Origin: Bacteroidota bacterium
GTDB lineage: Bacteria > Bacteroidota > Bacteroidia > NS11-12g > UBA955
Length of the DNA: 64,000 nucleotides
Direction: 5' to 3'
Assembly: GCA_025354385.1 (NCBI GenBank)
Contig: JANXMZ010000009.1
Coordinates: forward strand, 1-64,000
The translations under genes and the position numbers were made by a program. The first letter of the stretch is position 1. Each line of letters begins with the position of its first letter. Of this stretch, positions 7,946 through 16,406 are shown piece after piece. The notes under the pieces were generated by a model that was given only the letters and a program-made list of their open reading frames with translations, searched no databases and was not told where the DNA came from.

Positions 7946-10642
7946 TTATTGTTTTGAATTTTCAATTGCTATGCTGAATTTTTGGGCAAGTTTATTCCCT
8001 TGTTGCAAAACCTCCTCCAAACCTCTGGTGTTTTTACCTCCCGCAGTTGCGAAGAAAGGCTGTCCACCACCTCCACCCTCAATGAGTTTAGCCAAATCGC
8101 GCACAAGAGAACTACAATTTACACCAAACTCGCTCACTAATTTATCTGAACAGAAGATTGTAATCATAGGTTTTTCACTTATCGCAGAAACAATGATTCC
8201 AAATAAATTGGAAATTTCATTTTTCAATTGAAAACAAATATTTTTTAATTGTTCTGCCGAAATACCATCAATTCTTTCGGATAAAACAGTGATACCATTT
8301 TCAAATGTCTGAATTTTCAATTTGAGTTCAGCTTTTATCTGTTGTGCTTTTTCAGTCTCAAATTGATCTATTCTTCTTTGAAGCTCATTTTTTTCGGTGG
8401 ATAATTTAAGAATGGCAGCTTCTAAATCTTTGGGGTCGCCTAGCACATGTTGAATATTTTTAAACTGAAATTCAATATCAGAATAATACTCATCCGCCTT
8501 ATTATTAGTTATGGCTTCAATTCTACGAACACCAGCTGCAACGGAACTTTCAGAACTAATTTTAAATCTTCTAATGATACCTGTATTCATAACATGGGTG
8601 CCACCACATAATTCTACCGAATAATTTTTATCAAAGGTGATAACACGAACAAGGTCGCCGTACTTTTCGCCAAATAACGCAGTGGCGCCTAACTCATCTA
8701 AAGCTTGCTTAATAGGGATATTGCGTTGTTCACTCAATGGAATATTTTCTGCAATTTTTTCATTCACAATTTTTTCAACCTGCTTTAATTCTTCTTCGGT
8801 TACTTTTGCAAAATGACTGAAATCGAAACGCAAATATTCAGCATTTACCAAGCTGCCTTTTTGGGCTACATGCTTACCTAAAACTTGTTTTAATGCCGCA
8901 TGCAAAAGATGGGTAGCACTATGGTTACACATAGACAAAGCGCGATTGGTTTCATCAACTTTAGCAATAAAAGATTGTGAATGGTCTTTTGGCAATGCAT
9001 TGACATAATGAATAATTAAGTCATTTTCCTTTTGAGTATCCGTAATTAATATTTCTTCTCCATTAATAATTCCTTTTAAAGTACCAGTATCTCCAACCTG
9101 TCCGCCACTTTCCGCATAAAAGGGAGTAATATTAAATACCAGTTGGTATTGTTCTTTATCTTTTACTTTTACAGTGCGGTATCTCATCACCTTAATAGTG
9201 GCCTCAAGAAAATCATATCCTATGAATTCTTCATTATCATCATCCGTTAAATATTGCCAATCACCAGTTTCTTTTTGTGCATCGGAACGACTGCGTTCTT
9301 TTTGAATCTGAAGTTCTTTTTGAAATCCTTCCAAGTCTACTTCCCAACCTTTTTCTTTTAAAATAAGCTGTGTCAAATCTATAGGAAATCCGAAAGTGTC
9401 ATAGAGCACAAATGCTTTTTCACCAGGGTATATAACAGTTGTCTGGATTGGTAAATCAGTTTTAGCCTTTTCAGCAGCATGAAATCCATCTTCAATCATT
9501 TGTATGCCTCTTTCCAAAGTTCTTAAAAAGGAATTTTCTTCTTCTTGAATTACTTTTTTTACAAAATCCTGTTGTTGTCTTATTTCGTTAAATGTATCTC
9601 CAAATTCTCTGGATAATACAGGTAGAAGTTTATGAATAAATGATTCTCGCATTCCAAGGTAACTGTATCCGTATCTGAGTGCACGTCTTAGTATTCTTCT
9701 GATTACATAACCCGCACCATTATTTCCAGGTAATTGACCATCGGCAATGCAGAATGCAACAGCCCTCACATGATCGGCAATGACTCTAAAAGCAATGTCC
9801 TGTTGACTGGCACTTCCTGTATATGATTTACCCGTTAATATTTCAAGTTCTTTAATCAGTGGTTGAAAAATATCCGTATCATAGTTTGATTTTTTACCTT
9901 GTAAAACCCTTGTCAATCGCTCAAAACCCATTCCGGTATCCACATGTTGAGCAGGTAATTTTTCTAAACTATTATCAGCTTTTCGGTTAAATTCCATGAA
10001 CACATTGTTCCAGATTTCTATAACTTCTGGGTGGTCGTTATTTACCAATGTATCGCCACCAATAGCAGCGCGTTCTTCATCACTTCGCATGTCAACGTGT
10101 ATTTCACTGCAAGGGCCGCAGGGGCCAGTATCGCCCATTTCCCAAAAATTATCTTTTTTATTTCCTTTTAAAATTCTTGAAGTATCTATTAATTGGGCCC
10201 AACAATCGTAGGCTTCTTGGTCGAATGCCAAACCTTCTTTTTCGTCACCTTCAAATACAGTAACATACAATCTATTTTCATCTATTTTATAAACATCGGT
10301 TAGCAACTCCCAACTCCATGCAATCGCTTCCTTTTTAAAATAATTACCAAAGCTCCAATTGCCTAACATTTCAAACATTGTATGGTGGTAATGGTCTACA
10401 CCTACTTCTTCTAAATCATTATGTTTTCCGCTAACGCGCAAACATTTTTGGGTATCTGCCGCTCTATTATAGGGGGCTTTTTTATTGCCTAGGAAGAAAT
10501 CTTTAAATTGATTCATTCCGGCATTGGTGAACATAAGGGTTGGGTCGTTCTTAACGACAATGGGAGCCGAAGGAACAATGGTATGTTGTTTATTTTTGAA
10601 GAATTCTAAAAATGTTAATCGTATTTCTTTTGCACTTATCAT
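7946..10642 (-). CDS. alaS: Alanyl-tRNA synthetase
   Basis: This 898-aa enzyme charges tRNA-Ala in the cytoplasm. The N-terminal class II catalytic core begins EIRLTFLEFFKNKQHTIVPSA, and motif 2 appears near FTNAGMNQFKD. The editing domain carries His574xxxHis578 and CGGTH at 679-683, the zinc and editing residues. The C-terminal oligomerisation region ends with GGGGGQPFFATAGGK. Length is normal for the family (about 870-900). The ATG at 10642 is preceded by a good -7 element that lies back to back with the promoter of the divergent M23 peptidase gene. The same neighbourhood (alaS opposite an M23 peptidase and a MerR-like gene) occurs, as far as I recall, in other Bacteroidota. Confidence 0.98.
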   Translation of the reverse strand: MISAKEIRLTFLEFFKNKQHTIVPSAPIVVKNDPTLMFTNAGMNQFKDFFLGNKKAPYNRAADTQKCLRVSGKHNDLEEVGVDHYHHTMFEMLGNWSFGNYFKKEAIAWSWELLTDVYKIDENRLYVTVFEGDEKEGLAFDQEAYDCWAQLIDTSRILKGNKKDNFWEMGDTGPCGPCSEIHVDMRSDEERAAIGGDTLVNNDHPEVIEIWNNVFMEFNRKADNSLEKLPAQHVDTGMGFERLTRVLQGKKSNYDTDIFQPLIKELEILTGKSYTGSASQQDIAFRVIADHVRAVAFCIADGQLPGNNGAGYVIRRILRRALRYGYSYLGMRESFIHKLLPVLSREFGDTFNEIRQQQDFVKKVIQEEENSFLRTLERGIQMIEDGFHAAEKAKTDLPIQTTVIYPGEKAFVLYDTFGFPIDLTQLILKEKGWEVDLEGFQKELQIQKERSRSDAQKETGDWQYLTDDDNEEFIGYDFLEATIKVMRYRTVKVKDKEQYQLVFNITPFYAESGGQVGDTGTLKGIINGEEILITDTQKENDLIIHYVNALPKDHSQSFIAKVDETNRALSMCNHSATHLLHAALKQVLGKHVAQKGSLVNAEYLRFDFSHFAKVTEEELKQVEKIVNEKIAENIPLSEQRNIPIKQALDELGATALFGEKYGDLVRVITFDKNYSVELCGGTHVMNTGIIRRFKISSESSVAAGVRRIEAITNNKADEYYSDIEFQFKNIQHVLGDPKDLEAAILKLSTEKNELQRRIDQFETEKAQQIKAELKLKIQTFENGITVLSERIDGISAEQLKNICFQLKNEISNLFGIIVSAISEKPMITIFCSDKLVSEFGVNCSSLVRDLAKLIEGGGGGQPFFATAGGKNTRGLEEVLQQGNKLAQKFSIAIENSKQ

Positions 10643-10680
10643 ACTTTATTAAATTATTCTGCTAATTTTGACGTTTAAAT

Positions 10681-10695
10681 TATTTTGCAAAAGTA
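10681..10695. promoter_or_regulatory. Back-to-back promoters of alaS and the M23 peptidase gene
   Basis: TATTTTGCAAAAGTA holds two -7-like elements in opposite directions. The minus strand reads TACTTTTG (10695-10688) for alaS; the plus strand reads TTATTTTG (10680-10687), one mismatch from TAnnTTTG, for the peptidase. A TTTTGACG just upstream may be the plus-strand -33. The two start sites would lie on each other's side, so the 5' ends of the transcripts probably overlap. Confidence 0.55.
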
Positions 10696-10719
10696 AAGAA
10701 ACCCACAGAGTAAATCAGC

Positions 10720-11691
10720 ATGGCAAAAACCAAATATTTCTTTAATCCAAAAACACTCAGTTATGAGAAATACAAACTGAGCAAATGGTTCATTTTTCTA
10801 AGAAGTATAGGCGTTTTTTCGTTTTCTGTCATATTAGGATTTATATTCTTTATTATTTTTTCGCGTTTTGTCGACTCACCTGATGAGAAGAAACTAAAAT
10901 CTGCCAATACAGAGATAGAGGCGGAGTTGGAGAATATTGATACCCGATTGAACGGATTGAGTTCGGAATTAAATAAAATAAGGGAAAAGGATATTTCTGT
11001 TTATCGATCTATTTATGAGAGCGAACCAGTAAATGAAAAGGCTTGGCAGCAAAACTTTGGCAGTAATGAAAAATACAATGAACTAAGAAAATTGCCAAAC
11101 TCTGAATTGTTAATTGAACTCAATACTAAAATGGATCAATTGAATAAACAAATGGAAATTCAAGGTAAAAGTTTTGATGATTTGCTTATTATGGCCAAAA
11201 ATAAGAAAGAATATTTAGCAAGAATACCAGCCATTCAACCTGTCTCCAACAAAGAACTCGACAGAATTGGTTCAGGTTTTGGATACAGAACAGATCCTTT
11301 TTATAGAACTCAACGGTTTCATGCAGGAATAGATTTCACAGCACCAAGAGGTGTGGAAGTATATGCCACAGCAGATGGTGTTGTTTCAATGGTAAAAACA
11401 GAGATTTGGGGCTATGGCCAACACATTGTTATTAACCATGGTAATGGATTTGAAACCTTATTTGGACATTTGAGCAAGTTCAAAGTAAAAGTGGGACAAA
11501 AGGTTACCAGGGGGCAATTAATTGGATTGATTGGTAGCACTGGTAAATCCACTGCACCACATTTGCATTATGAAGTTCATAAAAATGGGGAAGCTTTGAA
11601 TCCCGCATTCTTTTTTTACAATGATTTAACAGATATTGAATACCAAAAAATGCTTGAAAGGGCTTCAGCACCTAATCAATCATTCGATTAA
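10720..11691 (+). CDS. Membrane-anchored M23 family peptidase
   Basis: This 323-aa protein has one membrane segment at about residues 24-50, a coiled-coil-like linker (about 60-165), and a C-terminal LytM/M23 domain at about 185-300. The zinc ligands are visible in RFHAGIDF (His and Asp) and in the HLHYEV motif, with the GIGS-type strand present as LIGLIGSTGKST. M23 enzymes cut peptidoglycan cross-links or, when paired with coiled coils, act as amidase activators like EnvC. All catalytic residues seem present, favouring a true peptidase on the periplasmic face. It is followed after 1 nt by a MerR-like regulator gene. Confidence 0.92.
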   Translation: MAKTKYFFNPKTLSYEKYKLSKWFIFLRSIGVFSFSVILGFIFFIIFSRFVDSPDEKKLKSANTEIEAELENIDTRLNGLSSELNKIREKDISVYRSIYESEPVNEKAWQQNFGSNEKYNELRKLPNSELLIELNTKMDQLNKQMEIQGKSFDDLLIMAKNKKEYLARIPAIQPVSNKELDRIGSGFGYRTDPFYRTQRFHAGIDFTAPRGVEVYATADGVVSMVKTEIWGYGQHIVINHGNGFETLFGHLSKFKVKVGQKVTRGQLIGLIGSTGKSTAPHLHYEVHKNGEALNPAFFFYNDLTDIEYQKMLERASAPNQSFD

Positions 11692-11692
11692 T

Positions 11693-12037
11693 ATGGTAGA
11701 TTCAAATTCAAATACTGAAGATAAAAAATTGTTTTATCGCATAGGCGAGGTAACAAAAATATTAGATGTTTCATCCTCCCTGCTTCGATTTTGGGAAACT
11801 GAATTTAATTGTTTACAAGGTATTCAAAAGAATAGAAAAGGGGATCGCTTGTATTCCTTAAAAAACATAGAAGACCTTAAAACAATATACTTTTTAGTGA
11901 AATCAAAAGGATATACTCTCCAAGGCGCGAATGAATTTATGATAAAAAACAATACCCAAATGAGCAAGCAACAAAGGGCAGTAAGCAGTTTAATCAAGAT
12001 AAAATCCTTCTTAGAAGAATTAAAAGATCAATTGTAA
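11693..12037 (+). CDS. MerR-family transcriptional regulator
   Basis: This 114-aa protein has an N-terminal winged-helix domain: KLFYRIGEVTKILDVSSSLLRFWETEF followed by RKGDRLYSLKNIEDLKTIYFLVKSKGYTLQGANEFM, the pattern of MerR DNA-binding domains. It lacks a long effector domain. I chose the ATG at 11693, which lies 1 nt after the peptidase stop; a longer in-frame start at 11636 would place 19 extra residues inside the upstream gene. The two genes are clearly co-transcribed. The regulated target is unknown. Confidence 0.9.
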   Translation: MVDSNSNTEDKKLFYRIGEVTKILDVSSSLLRFWETEFNCLQGIQKNRKGDRLYSLKNIEDLKTIYFLVKSKGYTLQGANEFMIKNNTQMSKQQRAVSSLIKIKSFLEELKDQL

Positions 12038-12105
12038 ACTATTTGCATTCCTGAATATTGTACGCTTTGTAGATAAAAATCCCTCAATTAATTAAAAAAA
12101 AGTCC

Positions 12106-12113
12106 TACGTTTG
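12106..12113 (+). promoter_or_regulatory. -7 element that sets the next gene's start
   Basis: TACGTTTG fits TAnnTTTG. It covers a TTG at 12111 that could be taken as a start codon; the real start must therefore be further downstream (12135). Confidence 0.55.
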
Positions 12114-12134
12114 TATCATAATCGCATATCAGAT

Positions 12135-13061
12135 ATGGAAATCCAACAGAACGAAAAAGACAAAAAAAGTAAAACCTATTTAGCCATATTAATTGGCGCC
12201 TTATTGATTTTAAACATAGGCATAGGGGTAAATCTTTACATGACTAACCATAAGAAAAATGAGTTAATCGCAAAGGTAGATACCATTACAACCCAAAATA
12301 CGCAATTAACAACCGAACTACAAGCTGCCGAAGCTGAAATAAAATCTCTTCAAGAAGCAAATCAAGGACTAGAGGGCAAATTAACAGAAAGAGATGAGGC
12401 CATTGCTCAAAAAATAACACAGATTAAGATATTGCTTAGCAAAGGCAAATTATCGGCATCTGAATTGCAAAAAGCCAAATCAGAAATCGCAGCTTTGCGC
12501 AACCAAATTGAAGATTACAAAGCACAAATTGATCAATTAACTCAAAAGAATGCTGAGCTAACAACTGCTAACGAAGGCTTGAATCAAACCCTTACTGCAG
12601 AACAATTGAAAAGTGCCGAGCAAGCGAGAACAATAGATTCCAAAAATAGAACCATTGGGATAGCAAAAAAATTAAATACAGGCGCTATTTCTGCAACAGG
12701 TGTTAGAGAAAGAAAAATTTTCGGAAAAAAAGAATTGGAAACAACCAAGGCCAACAAAGTAGAAGAAATTAAAGTGAGATTTACGATAGAAAAAAATGAA
12801 ATTGCAGATGCTGGAGAAAAAGATATTTTTGTTAAAATAATTGGTCCTGACGGCGCTCCAATTGCCACTAAAGTGCAAACAACAAAGGTTGATGGGACTG
12901 AAACCTTGTACACCGAAATGAAGACTGTTGATTACAAAAACGAAAGAACTGAACAAATTGTATACTGCAAAAAGCAAGGTGAGTACAAAGCAGGAGAGTA
13001 TACTGTTGAAATTTTTGCGGAGGGCTACAAAATAGGGTCAACCAAATTTAGTCTTAAATAA
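12135..13061 (+). CDS. Inner-membrane coiled-coil protein, function unknown
   Basis: The 308-aa product starts MEIQQNEKDKKSK, has one hydrophobic helix at about residues 15-38 (LAILIGALLILNIGIGVNLYM), then a long coiled coil (about 45-185, heptad-like, rich in K, E, Q), then a compact beta-rich C-terminal domain of about 120 residues (from about KELETTKANKVEEIKVRF). This suggests a signal-anchored protein with its bulk in the periplasm. An alternative TTG at 12111 adds eight residues but lies in the promoter. I do not recognise a named family, although the C-terminal part looks folded and conserved. It lies alone between the MerR gene and a basic-protein gene. Confidence 0.8.
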   Translation: MEIQQNEKDKKSKTYLAILIGALLILNIGIGVNLYMTNHKKNELIAKVDTITTQNTQLTTELQAAEAEIKSLQEANQGLEGKLTERDEAIAQKITQIKILLSKGKLSASELQKAKSEIAALRNQIEDYKAQIDQLTQKNAELTTANEGLNQTLTAEQLKSAEQARTIDSKNRTIGIAKKLNTGAISATGVRERKIFGKKELETTKANKVEEIKVRFTIEKNEIADAGEKDIFVKIIGPDGAPIATKVQTTKVDGTETLYTEMKTVDYKNERTEQIVYCKKQGEYKAGEYTVEIFAEGYKIGSTKFSLK

Positions 13062-13072
13062 TTAAAAAACAT

Positions 13073-13104
13073 TTTGTAGATTTAGGAATTTATTCTTACT
13101 TTTG
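13073..13104 (+). promoter_or_regulatory. Strong promoter of the 51-aa basic protein gene
   Basis: TTTG (13073-13076), 20 nt spacer, TACTTTTG (13097-13104), then CACC. This is a full match to the Bacteroidota -33/-7 promoter and resembles the atpD -7 element (TACTTTTGCACC in both). Confidence 0.75.
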
Positions 13105-13124
13105 CACCCTTAAATAAAAAGATT

Positions 13125-13280
13125 ATGGCAGTTACAAGATTAATGAGGAAAGACAGACGTAATAAGGAATTCACCAGAGTTAGAAAAACTAACTTGAAAA
13201 ATGTTCGTTCTGTATTATATGTTCAGTCACCATATAAAGGTGTTTCCGGTATTGTATTGGAAGATCAAGAATCCAAATAA
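13125..13280 (+). CDS. 51-aa lysine/arginine-rich protein, probably translation-associated
   Basis: The product starts MAVTRLMRKDRRNKEFTRVR and ends VLEDQESK. It has 15 basic residues (Lys plus Arg), with most in the first half, like small ribosome-associated proteins. I recall a Bacteroidota family with a similar MAVTRLKRKDRRNK start, but cannot confirm membership here. The gene has a strong promoter 20 nt before the ATG, and a neat terminator 19 nt after the stop, so it is a single-gene unit that is probably well expressed. Too short for routine ORF listing. Candidate role: ribosomal or nucleic-acid-binding protein; this is inference. Confidence 0.75.
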   Translation: MAVTRLMRKDRRNKEFTRVRKTNLKNVRSVLYVQSPYKGVSGIVLEDQESK

Positions 13281-13298
13281 TCAATTAAACATATCTAG

Positions 13299-13327
13299 AA
13301 TCCCACTTCAAAAGAGTGGGATTTTTT
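13299..13327 (+). terminator. Terminator of the 51-aa protein gene
   Basis: AATCCCACT (13299-13307) and AGTGGGATT (13315-13323) form a perfect 9-bp stem, loop TCAAAAG, followed by a T run. Confidence 0.9.
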
Positions 13328-13379
13328 TATTTTATTATTCTTCTATTTTGGTATAGTATTTGTTTATATTAGTTATCAT

Positions 13380-13706
13380 TTGAAAAAGAGGAAAAACATA
13401 GCTTCTACCATTTTAATAACCATAATTGCGTTATTATGGGTGAACCTCACCATAGATTCTATCTCTGAATGTAAGGCCTCTAGCAAATATCAGGTTTCTG
13501 AAGTGGAGGATGTATTTGAAAATAACACATCCCTGAACAACCAGTTTTTATTTCTTCCCGGTGCAACTTTAATAGAATTTGGTACCAATCAATTTTTTGA
13601 TTATAATTTTTGTAGTCAGTTGAGTATTCGCATCAATAATAATTGGACTGAACATTTCCAAAGTCAATGTTCTCTAAATATCAGTTATTGTTCCCTACTT
13701 ATTTGA
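13380..13706 (+). CDS. Small secreted or membrane-anchored hypothetical protein
   Basis: This 108-aa ORF uses TTG at 13380 and starts MKKRKNIASTILITIIALLWVNLTIDS, a typical signal peptide or signal anchor. The rest is about 80 residues with three Cys (two near the C-terminus) and no known motif. It lies 184 nt upstream of dabA, on the same strand, downstream of the terminator at 13299-13327. It may be part of the inorganic-carbon locus or independent. No clean TAnnTTTG element was found before it, and the start codon is uncertain, so this is a weak call. Confidence 0.45.
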   Translation: MKKRKNIASTILITIIALLWVNLTIDSISECKASSKYQVSEVEDVFENNTSLNNQFLFLPGATLIEFGTNQFFDYNFCSQLSIRINNNWTEHFQSQCSLNISYCSLLI

Positions 13707-13889
13707 AATTGGGGTTCTAAAACCCAATTAACGCCCAATGCAAAGGCGCTATAATATTTGCAATTTCCATTTTTCCATTTTTTTCATTTGAGAATTGAAC
13801 ATAATTTGACAATGCATTAAAATTTGAAATAAATTAATTTAAACGCTGCAGGTCAGAATTCCCGCAAAAATAAATAATATCAAATATCA

Positions 13890-16403
13890 ATGATGAATAC
13901 CCAAATTGCCCCATTTGATGAACACCAGATGATTCACAATCTGAAGCATTATCTTCCGGCTCAGGCACCATTAAAAGACTTTATTCATCACAACACGCTT
14001 CATGCATTTCAAAACATGCATTTTTTTGATGCCATAAGAAATGCCTCCGAAATTTTTGGATACAAAGTTGCCCTGCCAATTGATGAATTTAGGAAAATGA
14101 ACCAAGAGGGGTTGATTAATAATAAAGTATTAGAAACAGTTATTACAAAAAGACAAGGAAAATTAGCATTAAAAGAATGGCAGAGTAAAGTTGTTTTGGG
14201 CAATTACGATGAATCTAATTTGCCTAGAATTGGAGCTTTAAGGGCCAATTGGAAAAAAGAGTTCTTTATTGATTTAGACCTAGTCATACAGCCCATTCTT
14301 TTTAGAATTTTATGCAGTTACCTCGACCAAGGAATAGCTATTTGGAATTTTCCAGTTTGGAACAAAGGTTTTCTTGCTTCTATAAAAGAATTGGAGAAGA
14401 ATACTTATAATAGTTTTTTTAAATCTAAACGGGTAAGAAATTTATTGATTAATTACGATGAAGATAACTCTGGATGCAGTATAAAGTCATTGTTAGAAAT
14501 GCTTGTTGGAGATGAATCACTTTACGAACAATATCTTTTTGATCAACAATTCGCCCATCAGGGATGGTCGGGAATGGTTTCTACCATAGAAGATTTTCCT
14601 CAAACCCTTTTAGATACACGTAAAATTTCTATGCACGACCTCATTATTTTTGAACTTTTGCTAGAGGTAGATGCATTGGATAGTAAATTTGGTAATGGTT
14701 GGAAACCTTTGGTATCTGGGTTAAAGCACCGACCTGAAAAACTCTTTTCAGCAGTGCCTTTTAATGAATTTTCAGAAGTTATGGCCATTTGGCAAGAAGC
14801 ATTTGAATGGAGTTATTATGATCAAGTACTTGTTGGAATGAAAACCGAAAATGTAAATGCTGAAAAAATGTTACATAAAAGTTTTCAGGCTATGTTTTGC
14901 ATAGATGATAGAGAAATATCTTTGAGAACCTATTTAGAAAAATTTGATCCTGCATGCGAAACATATGGTACACCTGGCTTTTTTAGTGTGGAGTTTTTCT
15001 TTCAACCAGAGCATGGTAAATCTTACACCAAACAATGTCCAGCACCAGTTACTCCTAAGTTCTTGATAAAGGAAGTTGATACTATTGCAAAAAGAGAAAC
15101 AGATGCTCACTTTGCTAAAAATAGTCATTCCCTTTTTAGTGGATGGTTAATTTCTCAAACCCTTGGTTTCTGGTCTGCACTCAAACTATTTGTCAATATT
15201 TTTCGCCCTTCCATGAGCCCTGCTACAGCTTATTCCTTTAGACACATGGATAAGGTTTCTAAACTGACCATTGAATATAAAGAAAATGTGCCAAACGAGA
15301 ATAACCTTCAAGTTGGTTTTAAAGTAGATGAAATGGCCGAGAGAGTGGCAGGTTTATTGCTAAGTATAGGACTTGTAAAAGATTTTGCCCCCATAGTATA
15401 TATTGTAGGTCACGGTTCAAGTAGTGTCAATAATCCACATTATGCAGCTTATGATTGTGGTGCATGTTCTGGTAGACCAGGTTCTGTAAACGCCAGAGTG
15501 ATGTGCTACATGGCCAATCATCCTGAAGTAAGAAAACTATTGGTTACAAAAGGTATTGTGATTCCAGAAGAAACTCAGTTTATGGGAGGATTACACGATA
15601 CAACAAGAGACGAAATTGCTTTTTACGATGAAGGGTCTTTATCAATAGTAAATTTAGCAATTCACAAAAGGAATGAAAGAGTATTTAGTCAAGCTTTAGA
15701 TGAGAATTCAAAAGAAAGGTCAAGAAGATTTGAATCTATTAACACGCATCTACCTTCCGCTAAAATTCACGCCAAAATTTTAAGAAGATCTGTTTCATTA
15801 TTTGAACCCAGACCAGAATTGAACCACGCAACAAATACGCTCTGTATTGTTGGCAGCAGGGAGCTTTCAAAAGGATTATTTTTGGATAGGAGATCATTTT
15901 TAAATTCATATGACTATAAAATTGATCCAGATGGTAAATTGTTACTTAACATTGTTAAACCTCTTGGCCCTGTTTGTGGTGGTATTAATTTAGAATATTT
16001 CTTTTCGCGTGTTGATAATCAAAAATTAGGAGCGGGCACAAAGTTGCCTCACAATGTCATGGGTTTATTTGGGGTAGCGAATGGGATTGATGGAGATTTG
16101 CGCCCAGGATTGCCTTCCCAGATGATAGAAGTTCATGATCCCGTGAGATTACTTATTATCATAGAGCATTTTCCAGATGTCGTATTATCAGTTATTCAGA
16201 AAGTACCCGAAACATATGAATGGTTTATAAATGAATGGGTGCATTTGGTTGCGTTGAATCCGGAGACGAAAGAACAATATCTTTTTGAAAATGGCGAATT
16301 CACTAAATATGAAACTACAATTGACATCATACATTCTACCGATAATATCCAAGCTATTATTGAAACCGAAAAGGAAAATATTCCAGTTTATCTAATCAAA
16401 TAA
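13890..16403 (+). CDS. dabA: DabA, inorganic carbon transporter subunit (DUF2309)
   Basis: This 837-aa protein belongs to the DUF2309/UPF0753 family, the soluble subunit of the DAB dissolved inorganic carbon pump. It is a distant relative of beta-carbonic anhydrase that binds zinc. The expected ligands are all visible: Cys337 and Asp339 in FCIDDREIS, His508 in VGHGSSS and Cys523 in YDCGACSG. Their spacings match those known for Halothiobacillus DabA (Cys351, Asp353, His524, Cys539) almost exactly. dabB follows 3 nt later. DabAB is thought to convert CO2 to bicarbonate, using the membrane potential through DabB, and to trap it in the cytoplasm. The start MMNTQIAPFDEHQMIHNLKHYLP places the conserved FIHHNTLHAF segment as expected. 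Confidence 0.95.
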   Translation: MMNTQIAPFDEHQMIHNLKHYLPAQAPLKDFIHHNTLHAFQNMHFFDAIRNASEIFGYKVALPIDEFRKMNQEGLINNKVLETVITKRQGKLALKEWQSKVVLGNYDESNLPRIGALRANWKKEFFIDLDLVIQPILFRILCSYLDQGIAIWNFPVWNKGFLASIKELEKNTYNSFFKSKRVRNLLINYDEDNSGCSIKSLLEMLVGDESLYEQYLFDQQFAHQGWSGMVSTIEDFPQTLLDTRKISMHDLIIFELLLEVDALDSKFGNGWKPLVSGLKHRPEKLFSAVPFNEFSEVMAIWQEAFEWSYYDQVLVGMKTENVNAEKMLHKSFQAMFCIDDREISLRTYLEKFDPACETYGTPGFFSVEFFFQPEHGKSYTKQCPAPVTPKFLIKEVDTIAKRETDAHFAKNSHSLFSGWLISQTLGFWSALKLFVNIFRPSMSPATAYSFRHMDKVSKLTIEYKENVPNENNLQVGFKVDEMAERVAGLLLSIGLVKDFAPIVYIVGHGSSSVNNPHYAAYDCGACSGRPGSVNARVMCYMANHPEVRKLLVTKGIVIPEETQFMGGLHDTTRDEIAFYDEGSLSIVNLAIHKRNERVFSQALDENSKERSRRFESINTHLPSAKIHAKILRRSVSLFEPRPELNHATNTLCIVGSRELSKGLFLDRRSFLNSYDYKIDPDGKLLLNIVKPLGPVCGGINLEYFFSRVDNQKLGAGTKLPHNVMGLFGVANGIDGDLRPGLPSQMIEVHDPVRLLIIIEHFPDVVLSVIQKVPETYEWFINEWVHLVALNPETKEQYLFENGEFTKYETTIDIIHSTDNIQAIIETEKENIPVYLIK

Positions 16404-16406
16404 AAA

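Noticed and set aside
12111..12134. TTG start of the coiled-coil protein at 12111
   Set aside because: It overlaps the -7 element TACGTTTG; the ATG at 12135 is used instead.
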